In this document: positions 1 to 8,435 of the stretch, one piece after another
Numbering within the stretch: the first letter of the stretch is position 1
Layout: each line of letters begins with the position of its first letter
Origin: Faecalibacterium prausnitzii
Lineage (GTDB): Bacteria > Bacillota > Clostridia > Oscillospirales > Ruminococcaceae
Length of the DNA: 64,000 nucleotides
Direction of reading: 5' to 3'
Assembly (NCBI GenBank): GCA_004558805.1
Contig: SFDE01000011.1
Span: 62,001 to 126,000, forward strand
Made by a program: the position numbers and the translations under genes
Notes under the pieces: model-generated
What the model saw: the letters and a program-made list of their open reading frames with translations, nothing else
Told to the model about the DNA's origin: nothing
Database searches by the model: none

Positions 1-3000
1 GGCGAAGCCGAGGCGACCCGCTTTGCGGAGGACCTGAAGGCGCTGGGGCTCACGGCAGCGGTGTTCCCGCCCCGGGACTTCATGCTGCGCCCGGTGGAGG
101 GCGCCGGACGGGAATACGAATACCGCCGCCTGTCGGTGCTGGGCTCCCTTGCGGGGGGACGGCTGCAGGCGGTGTGCGTCCCCGCCGAGGCACTGCTGCA
201 ATACACGGTGCCCCGGGAGGAGTTTTTGAAAAACACCCTGACCCTGAAACCCGGCACGGTGTACAACCGGGAAACGCTGGTGGCACGGCTCTTTGCCGCC
301 GGGTACGTCCGCCGCAGTCAGGTAGACGGTCCGGGACAGTTCAGCGTCCGGGGAGACATCGTGGACGTCTACGCCCCGGATATGCGGCAGCCCGCCCGTA
401 TCGAGTACTGGGACGATGAGATCGACTCCCTGTCCTCCTTTGACCTGCTGACCCAGCGCCGGGACGGGGCACTGGAAAAGATCTATCTTTCCCCCGCCCG
501 GGAGGTGCTGTTCGGAGACACCGCCCGCACCGCCGAGGCGCTCCGGGACGCCCACAAAAAGGCACGGGGCAAGCGCCGCACCGCCATGGAAAAGGCAATG
601 GAGGCGGATCTGGCACAGCTGGACGCCGGGATGATGCCGGAGGCGATGGATAAGTACTACGGGCTGCGGTACCCCACCCCCGCCACGGTGCTGGACCACC
701 TGACCGACCCCCTGTTCGTACTGGATGAGGTGGGCGGCATCCGGGACGCCCAGAAGGCGACCGAGTTCCGCCGCAGCGAGGAGATCACCGGGCTGCTGGA
801 AGAAGGGGTGCTGTGCCCCGGGCTGGACGTGCTGTACCAGACCATGGAGGATCTGGTCATTGCCGCCCAGAACCGCAGCAGCCTGCTGTGCGAGAACTTT
901 CTGCGGGGGATGAACGAGTTCAGGCTGAAGGACCTGATCAACGCCGAAGGCTTTGCCGCACCCAACTGGAACGGAGACCTTGCCTCCCTGCGGGAGGATC
1001 TGGACCCGCTGGTGGAGCAGGGCTACGCCGTCACTCTCTTTGCCGGCACCCCCAAGGGCGCCGCCGCCCTTACCCGGGATCTGGCGGACAAGGGCTACTC
1101 CGTCAGCATGAGCCGGGACCTGCGCCCCTCCAAGGGTGTGGTGCAGGTGCTGCCAGGACATCTCAACGCCGGCTGCACCTTTCCCTTTGCCCACGCCGCC
1201 GTGCTGTCCTCCCGCCGCCACGGTCTGGAAGAGGACGCTGCCGAGACAAAGAAGCGCAAAAAGAACAAAAACGCCCTGTCCAGCCTCTCGGACATCAAGC
1301 CTGGAGACTATGTGGTGCACCAGAGCCACGGCATCGGCATGTATGCCGGCATCCAGCGGCTGGAAGTGCAGGGTGCCACCAAGGACTATTTAAAGGTCCA
1401 GTATTCCGGCTCCGATGTGCTGTATGTGCCGGTGACCCAGCTGGACCTGCTGAGCCGCTACACCGCCCCCGGGGACGAGGAAAAAGTAAAGCTGGCAAAG
1501 CTGGGCGGTGCCGAGTGGCAGCGCACCCGTGCCAAGGTAAAAAAGGCAACAGAGGAGATGGCGCAGGAGCTGATCCAGCTCTACGCCCGCCGCCGGCAGG
1601 CAACGGGCTACGCCTTCCCCCCGGACGGGGACTGGCAGCGGGATTTTGAGACCCGCTTTGACTACGACGAGACCGATGACCAGCTCAACGCCACCGCCGA
1701 GATCAAGCAGGACATGGAAAAAGGCTATCCCATGGACCGGCTGCTCTGCGGCGATGTAGGGGTAGGCAAGACCGAGGTGGCGCTGCGTGCCGCCTTCAAG
1801 TGCGTCATGGGAGGCAAGCAGTGCGCCCTCCTTGCTCCCACCACCCTGCTGGCGTGGCAGCACTACAACACCATCCTCTCCCGCATGGAGGCGTTTCCGG
1901 TGCGGGTGGAGATGATGTCCCGGTTCCGCACCGCCAAGCAGCAGAAGGAGACCCTGCGGGGTCTGCAGTCCGGCAGCGTGGACATTGTGGTGGGCACCCA
2001 CCGGCTGCTGTCCAAGGATGTAAAGTTCCACGATCTGGGACTGGTGATCATCGACGAGGAGCAGCGGTTTGGGGTCAAGCATAAAGAAAAGCTGAAGGAG
2101 AACTTTATCGGGGTGGATATGCTGACCCTCTCCGCCACCCCCATCCCCCGGACCCTGAACATGGCAATGAGCGGCATCCGGGACCTGTCCACCATCGAGC
2201 AGCCCCCCATTGAGCGGCAGCCGGTGGAGACCTTTGTGCTGGAGTACAACGACGTGATCCTTGCCGAGGCTATGAAAAAGGAGCTGGCACGGGGCGGACA
2301 GGTGTACTACCTCCACAACCGGGTGGACAACATCGAAGCCTGCGCCGCCCATGTGAGCCAGATGGTGCCGGGGGCACGGGTAGGCATCGCCCACGGCAAG
2401 ATGACCGAGGAAGAACTGAACCCGGTGTGGCAGCATCTGCTGAACGGGGAGATCGATATTCTGGTGTGCACTACCCTCATTGAGACCGGCATCGACGTGC
2501 GCAACTGCAACACCCTGATCATTGAGGACGCAGACCGCATGGGTCTGGCACAGCTGTACCAGATCCGGGGACGGGTGGGACGCTCCGGGCGCAAGGCGTA
2601 CGCCTACTTTACCTTCCGCCGGGACAAGACCCTTACCGACATCGCCCAAAAGCGGCTGTCCGCCATCCGGGAGTTCACCGCCTTTGGCTCCGGCTTCCGC
2701 ATCGCCATGCGGGACCTGCAGATCCGGGGTGCCGGCAGCCTGCTGGGACACAGCCAGCACGGGCATATGGAGGCGGTGGGCTACGACCTCTACGTCAAGA
2801 TGCTGAGCCAGGCGATCGCCCGCGCCCGGGGAGAACCCGTCCAGCGGGACAAGAGCGACTGCCTTGTGGACCTGCGGGTGGACGCCTTTATCCCGGAGAA
2901 GTACATTGCTGATGGACCCGGACGCATCGAGGCGTACAAGCGCATCGCCGCCATCCAGACCGCTGAGGACGCCGCCGATGTGCTGGATGAGCTCATCGAC

Positions 3001-3300
3001 CGCTACGGCGACCCGCCGCCCTCGGTAAGCGATCTGGTCAATGTGTCCCTGGTGCGGGTACAGGCATCCGCCGTAGGCGTGTACGAGGTGACCCAGAAAA
3101 AGGATACCCTGATCCTGCAGCTGGAGTCGCTGGAACTGCCCATGATCCGGGGGCTGCTGGTCGCCTTTGACGGCAGAGTCACCGCCGGGGCAGGCACAAA
3201 GCCCTATCTCTCGGTGACCCTGCATCCGGAGGAAAAGCCTCTGGAGCTGCTGCAAAGCATCCTGAAAGCCATGGATGCCATTTTGAACAACAAGGAGTAA
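1..3300 (+). CDS. mfd: Transcription-repair coupling factor Mfd (5' end cut by window edge)
   Basis: Mfd is an ATP-driven DNA translocase that removes RNA polymerase stalled at lesions and recruits UvrA. The open frame runs in from base 1, so the true start lies upstream; about 1099 residues are seen. Visible in order: the end of the UvrB-like N-terminal part, the RNA-polymerase-interaction domain (PGDYVVHQSHGIGMYAG, near 1300-1350), Walker A GDVGVGKT (1750-1773), the DEEQ box (2053-2064), the helicase C-terminal part with the QIRGRVGRSGR motif (near 2560) and the C-terminal UvrA-binding-inhibition domain. It is followed after 5 bases by a PrsA-like lipoprotein gene, a pairing also seen in other Firmicutes. 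Nothing looks broken. Confidence 0.97.
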   Translation, partial: GEAEATRFAEDLKALGLTAAVFPPRDFMLRPVEGAGREYEYRRLSVLGSLAGGRLQAVCVPAEALLQYTVPREEFLKNTLTLKPGTVYNRETLVARLFAAGYVRRSQVDGPGQFSVRGDIVDVYAPDMRQPARIEYWDDEIDSLSSFDLLTQRRDGALEKIYLSPAREVLFGDTARTAEALRDAHKKARGKRRTAMEKAMEADLAQLDAGMMPEAMDKYYGLRYPTPATVLDHLTDPLFVLDEVGGIRDAQKATEFRRSEEITGLLEEGVLCPGLDVLYQTMEDLVIAAQNRSSLLCENFLRGMNEFRLKDLINAEGFAAPNWNGDLASLREDLDPLVEQGYAVTLFAGTPKGAAALTRDLADKGYSVSMSRDLRPSKGVVQVLPGHLNAGCTFPFAHAAVLSSRRHGLEEDAAETKKRKKNKNALSSLSDIKPGDYVVHQSHGIGMYAGIQRLEVQGATKDYLKVQYSGSDVLYVPVTQLDLLSRYTAPGDEEKVKLAKLGGAEWQRTRAKVKKATEEMAQELIQLYARRRQATGYAFPPDGDWQRDFETRFDYDETDDQLNATAEIKQDMEKGYPMDRLLCGDVGVGKTEVALRAAFKCVMGGKQCALLAPTTLLAWQHYNTILSRMEAFPVRVEMMSRFRTAKQQKETLRGLQSGSVDIVVGTHRLLSKDVKFHDLGLVIIDEEQRFGVKHKEKLKENFIGVDMLTLSATPIPRTLNMAMSGIRDLSTIEQPPIERQPVETFVLEYNDVILAEAMKKELARGGQVYYLHNRVDNIEACAAHVSQMVPGARVGIAHGKMTEEELNPVWQHLLNGEIDILVCTTLIETGIDVRNCNTLIIEDADRMGLAQLYQIRGRVGRSGRKAYAYFTFRRDKTLTDIAQKRLSAIREFTAFGSGFRIAMRDLQIRGAGSLLGHSQHGHMEAVGYDLYVKMLSQAIARARGEPVQRDKSDCLVDLRVDAFIPEKYIADGPGRIEAYKRIAAIQTAEDAADVLDELIDRYGDPPPSVSDLVNVSLVRVQASAVGVYEVTQKKDTLILQLESLELPMIRGLLVAFDGRVTAGAGTKPYLSVTLHPEEKPLELLQSILKAMDAILNNKE

Positions 3301-3305
3301 CACAG

Positions 3306-4418
3306 ATGAAAACAAAACTGCTTGCGCTGGTATGCGCACTTGCCCTTGCAGCCGGTCTTGTGGGCTGCACCCTTTCCACCCCGGACACCGTGGGTAAGAT
3401 CGGGGATTACGAGGTCAGCTCCGGCACCTACCTGCTGGCACAGTACAGCGCCTATCAGCAGGCGTGCCAGCTGGCGGACACCGATCAGGACACCTCCGAC
3501 GTAAAGGCATTCCTGAAGGCGACCATCACCACCGACGCTGACACCGGGGAGACCGCCGTGGTCCGGGACTTTGTGGCAGACAAGACCCGGGAGACTCTGG
3601 AGTTCTACGCCGCCGTGGAGAGCCGCTTTGACGCTCTGGGCGGCAAGCTCACCGAGGAGCAGCTTGCCTCCGCCGACAGCTACGCCCAGCAGCTCATGGA
3701 CCAGTACGGCGATACCTACACCGCCAACGGCATCGGTCTGGATACCCTCAAGAGCTTCCAGCGGACCCAGCTGAAGCACACCGCCCTGCTGGAGATGATC
3801 TACGGCGCAGAGGGCGAGACCCCGGTCAGCGACAGCCAGCTTACCGAACATCTGGTCAACGATATGTACGAGCTCGCCTATGTGAGCATCCCCCTGTACA
3901 ACACCTCCACCTACGCCTTTGCCGATGAGGACCAGTCCGCTCAGATGCTAAAGCTGGCACAGTCTGCCGCCCAGAGCTGCAACGCCGCCGCCAAGGATGC
4001 TCAGGATGTTTCTGCACAGGTCAGTGCCCTCTATGACGCCGCTGCTGCCAGCCTGCCGGAGATCTACGCCGTGCTGGACAACGACTACACCTCCGACAGT
4101 GCCAACGTCCAGACCGAGCTGCTCACCGACAGCACTCTGGATTCCGCCTTTACGCAGGGAGATTCCGCCGACACCGTCCGCAGCCTTGCCTGCGGAGAGG
4201 CTGCCGCCACCCAGTACAACAACGTTGCCATGATGCTGCTGATGCGCATCGACCCCCTCGCCGTGTCTCCGCTGGAGGACCTGCGGAGCCAGATCCTCAG
4301 CGACCTGAAGGGGGATGAGCTGGACGAGAGCCTGACCCAGTACGGTTCCCAGCTGGATTCCAGCCTCAGCGATTCCGCCATGAAGAAGCTCCCCGCCACC
4401 AGGATCGTAAACCGCTGA
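3306..4418 (+). CDS. PrsA/SurA-like lipoprotein, no recognisable rotamase domain
   Basis: A 370-residue exported lipoprotein. The first 21 residues form a signal peptide ending in lipobox LVGC (Cys21 lipidated). The early segment (VGKIGDYEVSSGTYLL) resembles the start of SurA/PrsA-type chaperones, and a helical body follows, with ESRFDALGGKLTEEQL and KHTALLEMIYG typical of the SurA-like N-domain. I cannot see a parvulin domain (no conserved His/Gly pattern), so a foldase-like chaperone without isomerase activity is the best inference. It lies 5 bases after mfd and shares its transcript, and ends at a bidirectional terminator. Function is inferred from position and architecture only. Confidence 0.7.
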   Translation: MKTKLLALVCALALAAGLVGCTLSTPDTVGKIGDYEVSSGTYLLAQYSAYQQACQLADTDQDTSDVKAFLKATITTDADTGETAVVRDFVADKTRETLEFYAAVESRFDALGGKLTEEQLASADSYAQQLMDQYGDTYTANGIGLDTLKSFQRTQLKHTALLEMIYGAEGETPVSDSQLTEHLVNDMYELAYVSIPLYNTSTYAFADEDQSAQMLKLAQSAAQSCNAAAKDAQDVSAQVSALYDAAAASLPEIYAVLDNDYTSDSANVQTELLTDSTLDSAFTQGDSADTVRSLACGEAAATQYNNVAMMLLMRIDPLAVSPLEDLRSQILSDLKGDELDESLTQYGSQLDSSLSDSAMKKLPATRIVNR

Positions 4419-4430
4419 TCTTTCCTGCAT

Positions 4431-4472
4431 AAAAATGCGCCGCAGTTCATTACAACTGCAGCGCATTTTTTT
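4431..4472. terminator. Bidirectional terminator between the lipoprotein gene and the GH2 gene
   Basis: A hairpin with arms AAATGCGC-c-GCAGTT and AACTGC-a-GCGCATTT around a 6-base loop, flanked by A and T runs on either side. It can serve the plus-strand mfd unit and the converging GH2 gene. Confidence 0.85.
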
Positions 4473-4473
4473 G

Positions 4474-6219
4474 TTATCCGGTCACCCGGGCAAACTCGGC
4501 GGCAAGGGCAGCGTTCACCGACCGCACCCCGTTGGGATCCGGCTTTACCACCGCACGGTCATAGGTGAACAGTCCATTTACCTCGTCCTCCACATCGGTG
4601 AGCTGGGTGTATACCAGCGCCGAAAGCCCCTTTTGCAGCTGGGGCAGCACAGTGCCCAGCTGCAGCTTTTTGTACCGGGCAGTAAGCTCCTGCCGGGTCT
4701 TGGCGGTGCCGTAGCCGTAGCTTTTGCGGGGTGCCTCGTGCCCGGGGCAGACCCACGCAATGCCGCCGTACTCGGTAAGTGCCACGGTGCGGCGGCAGGG
4801 GCGCACCCGCAGAGGGTAGAAGTAGTTGTGCAAAGAGTGCACATCTCCGCCTCCCTGATCGTACCAGCCGCTTGCCTCGTCCACAAGGCGGGTGAGGTCC
4901 AGCTGCCGCACCGCCTCCACCGCCGCCGCCGCATCAAACTGCCCCCAGCCCTCATTAAAGGGCACCCAGCAGCCGATGGAGGGATGGCAGCGCAGCGCCT
5001 GCACCGTGGCTTCCAGCTCCCGGCGGTATTCCTGCCGGCTTTCTTCGCTCTGCCGGCTCAGCAGTCCGTAGCAGGGCTTCCCATCTGGGAACCTCCGCAG
5101 CAGCGGCTGCAAAACGTTGGTGAGATAGGTCACAAAGCCCAGCTTGTAGGGGGCACCTCCGTTGACCATGTCCTGCCAGACTACCAAACCCAGCCGGTCG
5201 CAGTGGTAGTACCACCGCTGAGGTTCGATCTTGGCGTGCTTGCGCAGCAAGTTGAAGCCCAGCTCCTTTACCTGGCTAAGCTCCCGGACCACCGCTCCAT
5301 CGGAGGGCGGGGTGTAAAGTCCATCCTTCCAGTAGCCTTGATCCAGCAGCCCGTTGAGAAGGAGGGGCTTTCCGTTCAGGCAGAACCGCAGCACGCCCTT
5401 TGCGTCCGGGGCACAGCTCCATTTCCGCAGGGCAAAGTAGCTGTGGACCCGATCCTGCTGCTCCGCCTTCCCCCGGGTGGTGCCCACCGTAAGATCGTAG
5501 AGGAAGGGTGTGTCCGGGCTCCATGGAAAAAAGTGCTCCGCCGGGATCGGCAGGGTCAGCTCCCCGCCGCCCGTTCCCTGTGCGATGGTCACCCCTCCGG
5601 CACGGACCGCCGCCCACAGCCCTCCCACCGGACAGGCGGTGTCCGCCTTTACAGTGACGGTACGGGCATCGTAGTCCGGGGTGACGGTCAGGGTCCGGAT
5701 GTAGTGGTCCGGCACCCGCTCCAGCCATACGGTCTGCCAGATGCCGCTTTGCGCCGGATAGAACATGCCCCCGGGCTTCAGGGTCTGCTTGCCCCTTGCC
5801 TGAGTGCCCTGCCCGGTGGGGTCCTGCACCGCCACCCACAGGCTGTTGCGGTCGGTGCCGTTGAGCAGATCGGTGATATCCAGATCAAAACCCCAGTAGC
5901 CGCCCCGGTGCTCTCCGGCAAGGTGTCCGTTTACCTGTACGGCACAGGCATAGTCCACCGCCCCAAAATGCAGCAGCACCCGTCCCCCTTCTCCCGGAGG
6001 CGGGGCAAAGGTGCGGTGGTAGTGGAGCCACTGCCCCGGGCGCAGGGTGCGCCCCACCCCTGACGCCGCCGTTTCCGGGGAGTAGGGCACCAGAATGCTG
6101 CCATCCCACGCCGCCGGGTGCTCCGCCGACGAGGTAATGGCATACTTCCACAGACCATTCAGGTTCTCATAACTGTCACGGCGCATCGCCGGGCGGGGAT
6201 ATTCCGGAAGAGGATGCAT
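4474..6219 (-). CDS. Glycoside hydrolase family 2 (beta-galactosidase/beta-glucuronidase-like)
   Basis: A 581-residue GH2 enzyme, cytoplasmic because no signal peptide is seen. It has the N-terminal jelly-roll sugar-binding domain (ENLNGLWKY, then YHRTF and FGAVDYACAVQVNG), an immunoglobulin-like middle domain and a TIM barrel. The acid/base Glu sits in VPFNEGWGQFD and the nucleophile in LTEYGG. It is short for the family (E. coli LacZ has 1024 residues) and closer in size to GusA-type enzymes. The ATG at 6219 was chosen because GGTGA precedes it by 5 bases; a GTG at 6228 is the alternative. No transporter is adjacent, so the natural substrate is unknown. A single gene with a weak TATACA-N17-TAGAAT promoter upstream. 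Confidence 0.85.
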   Translation of the reverse strand: MHPLPEYPRPAMRRDSYENLNGLWKYAITSSAEHPAAWDGSILVPYSPETAASGVGRTLRPGQWLHYHRTFAPPPGEGGRVLLHFGAVDYACAVQVNGHLAGEHRGGYWGFDLDITDLLNGTDRNSLWVAVQDPTGQGTQARGKQTLKPGGMFYPAQSGIWQTVWLERVPDHYIRTLTVTPDYDARTVTVKADTACPVGGLWAAVRAGGVTIAQGTGGGELTLPIPAEHFFPWSPDTPFLYDLTVGTTRGKAEQQDRVHSYFALRKWSCAPDAKGVLRFCLNGKPLLLNGLLDQGYWKDGLYTPPSDGAVVRELSQVKELGFNLLRKHAKIEPQRWYYHCDRLGLVVWQDMVNGGAPYKLGFVTYLTNVLQPLLRRFPDGKPCYGLLSRQSEESRQEYRRELEATVQALRCHPSIGCWVPFNEGWGQFDAAAAVEAVRQLDLTRLVDEASGWYDQGGGDVHSLHNYFYPLRVRPCRRTVALTEYGGIAWVCPGHEAPRKSYGYGTAKTRQELTARYKKLQLGTVLPQLQKGLSALVYTQLTDVEDEVNGLFTYDRAVVKPDPNGVRSVNAALAAEFARVTG

Positions 6220-6283
6220 AACGCTCACCGCCTGTCTTTTTTCTTCATTCTAGCACAGACCGCTGCGTTTGTATACTGCCCAA

Positions 6284-6320
6284 CAAAAAAGCCGCTGCAC
6301 CGGGCGGTGCAGCAGCTTTT
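6284..6320 (-). terminator. Terminator of the tat operon
   Basis: Read on the minus strand, arms AAGC-t-GCTGCACC and GGTGCAGC-g-GCTT around a CGCC loop are followed by TTTTTTG, 30 bases after the tatC stop codon. Confidence 0.85.
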
Positions 6321-6349
6321 ACCGTTGATTCAGATAACCGACAGGAGGA

Positions 6350-7147
6350 TCACTCGTCCTCTTCGTCCTCTTCGTCCTCGTCGTCCTCCTCAGACTTGGG
6401 CTTGTAGAACACGCTGCTGAGGACGATGCTGATGAAGTACAGCAGCACCATGGGACCTGCCACCATGCACTGAGACACGATGTCCGGCGGGGTGACCACA
6501 GCAGCCACGAGGAAGATCAGCACGATCGCCACACCCTTTGCCTTTTTCAGCAGGGTGGGATTGATGATGCCCATCTTGGACAGAATAATAGTGACCAGCG
6601 GCATCTCAAACACGCAGCCAAAGATCAGGAACATGGTCAGACAGAGGTTGACATAGCTCTCGATACTGGTGGTGGTCTGGATGTACTCTGCGCCCGTGAT
6701 GCCGGTGCTGAGGAATCGCAGCATAAAGGGCATCATGAGCGTGTAGGCAAACAGCACGCCCACGCAGAACAGGATAAGACCCAGCAGCATGACCAGCTTG
6801 AAGAAAAAGCTCTCGTTCTTTTTCAGACCCGGCTTTGCAAAGGCATAGATGTTGTACATCGCCACCGGTACGGTGACGACGACACCTGCCAGAATGGACA
6901 CCCGGAAATACTGCATCAGTTTTTCCTGCGGGGCAATGGAAACGAACTGGTAGTAGTCTCTGCCCATGGCGGTAAGCAGGTCGATGAAACGATCCGCATA
7001 TGCCAGAGAGACCACCACGCCCACCACAAACACCACCGCGCAGATGATGAGCCGGTTCCGCAGTTCCTTCAGATGACCGGTCAGCGTCATGCTGCCGTCA
7101 TCCTCCATGACTTCGGCTTTCTTTTTGCGCTTAATGTTCGTAGCCAC
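6350..7147 (-). CDS. tatC: Sec-independent protein translocase TatC
   Basis: A 265-residue polytopic membrane protein, the receptor of the twin-arginine export system. Family features: a cytoplasmic N-terminus with LTGHLKELRNRLI, six predicted membrane helices, and the conserved F-x-K-P-G-L stretch (FAKPGLKKNE) after the second helix. The C-terminus is a strongly acidic Asp/Glu tail. The start is GTG at 7147, with GGAG five bases upstream at the end of tatA. It is the last gene of the tat operon. A likely client, the LivK homologue with SRRQFL, is encoded at 55137. Confidence 0.95.
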   Translation of the reverse strand: MATNIKRKKKAEVMEDDGSMTLTGHLKELRNRLIICAVVFVVGVVVSLAYADRFIDLLTAMGRDYYQFVSIAPQEKLMQYFRVSILAGVVVTVPVAMYNIYAFAKPGLKKNESFFFKLVMLLGLILFCVGVLFAYTLMMPFMLRFLSTGITGAEYIQTTTSIESYVNLCLTMFLIFGCVFEMPLVTIILSKMGIINPTLLKKAKGVAIVLIFLVAAVVTPPDIVSQCMVAGPMVLLYFISIVLSSVFYKPKSEEDDEDEEDEEDE

Positions 7148-7149
7148 AA

Positions 7150-7356
7150 TTACTCCTCGTCTTCGTCGTCCTTCTTCTCAGCCTTCTTCTCGACCTTCTC
7201 CTCGGAACCATCGGCGGACTCCTCGTCCTCCATGCCCTTCTTGAAGCCGTTGATGGTCTTGCCAAACATCTTGCCCAGCTTCGGCAGGTTCTTGGGTCCA
7301 AAGATCAGCAGTGCCACGACCAGGATGATCAGCAGTTCGTTAGTACCAATACGCAT
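7150..7356 (-). CDS. tatA: Twin-arginine translocase subunit TatA
   Basis: A 68-residue protein: a short N-terminus, one membrane helix (ELLIILVVALLI), the FGP hinge, an amphipathic helix (KNLPKLGKMFGKTINGFKKG) and an acidic/lysine-rich tail. TatA multimers form the protein-conducting assembly with TatC. The ATG at 7356 was chosen because GGAG lies 9 bases upstream; the frame is open further upstream but without a ribosome-binding site. The stop codon is 2 bases from the GTG of tatC. Its N-terminus MRIGTNELL is nearly the same as that of the 25-residue mini-TatA upstream. Confidence 0.93.
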   Translation of the reverse strand: MRIGTNELLIILVVALLIFGPKNLPKLGKMFGKTINGFKKGMEDEESADGSEEKVEKKAEKKDDEDEE

Positions 7357-7380
7357 AATAAAATTCTCCTTTTTACTTTG

Positions 7381-7430
7381 CCGCGCCTGTGGGCGGGCGT
7401 AATACATCTATCAAGCAACCGCAGGCGCGG
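7381..7430. repeat. Inverted repeat between mini-tatA and tatA
   Basis: Nine-base perfect arms CCGCGCCTG (7381-7389) and CAGGCGCGG (7422-7430) flank a 32-base spacer inside the tat operon. In the mRNA this stem would lie just upstream of the tatA ribosome-binding site. It could tune relative expression or stability; no T-run follows. Confidence 0.5.
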
Positions 7431-7460
7431 GTGCATACGGAATAATTTCTGCCGCTGTCT

Positions 7461-7538
7461 TTACAGCAGACCTCTGGGTCCAAACAGCAGCAACAGGATC
7501 ACCAGCAGGATCACCAGCTCTTGTACACCGATCCGCAT
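7461..7538 (-). CDS. Mini-TatA: 25-residue TatA-like peptide (membrane helix and FGP hinge only)
   Basis: A very short frame inside the tat operon. The ATG at 7538-7536 starts one base after the tatB-like stop codon and TAA is at 7463-7461. The peptide begins MRIGVQELVILL, continues with a run of hydrophobic residues, then FGPRGLL. Position by position it matches the start of TatA (MRIG--EL-I-L-V--LL-FGP) but stops where the amphipathic helix should begin. Translational coupling to the preceding gene is likely; GAG-rich bases precede the ATG but no strong Shine-Dalgarno is present. It is either a working minimal Tat component or the remnant of a tatA duplicate: the frame after the stop does not read like a TatA amphipathic helix. 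The intact, clean N-terminal consensus favours recent function. Confidence 0.6.
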   Translation of the reverse strand: MRIGVQELVILLVILLLLFGPRGLL

Positions 7539-7539
7539 C

Positions 7540-8070
7540 TTACTCTGCCTTTTCGGCTTCCTCAGCCTCAGCCGGTGCCTCTGCAGCAGGGGCAGCCTCC
7601 TCAGCGGGGGCAGCTTCTGCAGCAGCTTCCGGCTTTTCGGTCTCCGGCTGGGCGGCAGGCTCTGCAGTCTGCTCCTCGGCAGCTGCGCCAGCGGCTGCCT
7701 CCTCCGGCAGCTCCTCCACAGCCTCCTCGGCGGTCAGGTCGGTGACCTCTTCCTCTTCGATCTTCTTTGCAGCTTCTTCCTTGCTGGTCTTGCCAATGCC
7801 GGTAAAGCTCTTGGTCACATCCTTGACGCTGTTGTCCAGATCCTTCTTGATGTCGGTAAGCGGTGCCACCGCTTCCTTCAGGGGAGCCTGGATCTCATTC
7901 AGCGGCTCCACCACGTTCTTCTGGATCTCCTCCGATGCAGCGCCGGTGTACTTCTTCAGCTCCCGGAGCATCTTGCCCAGCTTCTTTGCGTAGACGGGCA
8001 GCTGGTCGGGACCGATGAACACAAATGCCACGATCACAACGACCACAAGTTCCCAAAAACCAATTTTCAT
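7540..8070 (-). CDS. TatA/TatB-family protein with long Ala/Glu-rich tail
   Basis: 176 residues. The N-terminus MKIGFWELVVVVIVAFVFIGPDQLP is a TatA/B membrane helix with a GP hinge (only part is conserved in detail), followed by an amphipathic helix (YAKKLGKMLRELKKYTG). A helical segment to about residue 105 follows, then a low-complexity tail rich in Ala, Glu and Pro. Length and tail resemble TatB more than TatA, so it may act as the TatB-like receptor partner of TatC. It is the first gene of the tat operon (tatB-like, mini-tatA, tatA, tatC). Which TatA/B type it is cannot be settled by eye. Confidence 0.85.
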   Translation of the reverse strand: MKIGFWELVVVVIVAFVFIGPDQLPVYAKKLGKMLRELKKYTGAASEEIQKNVVEPLNEIQAPLKEAVAPLTDIKKDLDNSVKDVTKSFTGIGKTSKEEAAKKIEEEEVTDLTAEEAVEELPEEAAAGAAAEEQTAEPAAQPETEKPEAAAEAAPAEEAAPAAEAPAEAEEAEKAE

Positions 8071-8242
8071 AACGATCCAATTCCTTTCCTGTGCCCGCCC
8101 CGGCTGTGGGGAATGCCCCTATCCTGCAAAGGCATTTTGCCCGGACTCGGCAGACGCCGCAGCCGCTGTTGTGCCGGAGCTTGCGTGGGTTGGCGCTCTG
8201 TGCGCCTCTGTTGCCCTACTTATACCGAAAAGTGGTGTACTG

Positions 8243-8265
8243 AATGTTAATATATTATTAACATT
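8243..8265. promoter_or_regulatory. 23-bp dyad upstream of the tat operon (operator candidate)
   Basis: AATGTTAAT-N5-ATTAACATT, perfect nine-base arms in an AT-rich island of otherwise GC-rich DNA. The core GTTAA-N7-TTAAC has a 3-base wider spacer than a Rex site (GTTAA-N4-TTAAC), so Rex is unlikely. The binding protein is unknown. Confidence 0.5.
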
Positions 8266-8375
8266 TCGTGAACAGCCCCACCAATGTCCTGTTTTTGATA
8301 ACGTTTGATATTTTCATGTCGTTTTATTACAATCCGGATAGGATACAACATCTTTTCCGCCGGAGAGACTTTCCT

Positions 8376-8420
8376 GCAAAAAGAGGCTGCCGCACAAGAC
8401 CTGTGCAGCAGCCTCCCAAA
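8376..8420 (-). terminator. Terminator after iscU
   Basis: Arms GAGGCTGC-c-GCACA and TGTGC-a-GCAGCCTC around a 5-base loop; on the minus strand TTTTTGCA follows. It ends the isc transcript 20 bases past the iscU stop. Confidence 0.85.
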
Positions 8421-8435
8421 AATGCTTTTACCGGC

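Larger units (their letters stand above)
8071..8435. other. Intergenic region between iscU and the tat operon
   Basis: 365 bases without a gene. It holds the iscU terminator at the right (8376-8420) and, nearer the tat operon, an AT-rich stretch with a perfect inverted repeat at 8243-8265. A minus-strand TTCACG-N17-TAACAT pair spans that repeat and is a possible tat promoter, about 170 bases upstream of the first gene. I see no further gene here. Confidence 0.5.

Noticed and set aside
1390..3339. 649-codon open frame antisense to mfd
   Set aside because: Same shadow effect; mfd has every expected motif on the plus strand.
4435..6063. 542-codon plus-strand frame opposite the GH2 gene
   Set aside because: Low-complexity His/Pro/Arg composition, and it starts inside the terminator.
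8243..8265. Rex site upstream of the tat operon
   Set aside because: The GTTAA/TTAAC halves are 7 bases apart instead of 4, so the helical phasing is wrong for Rex.
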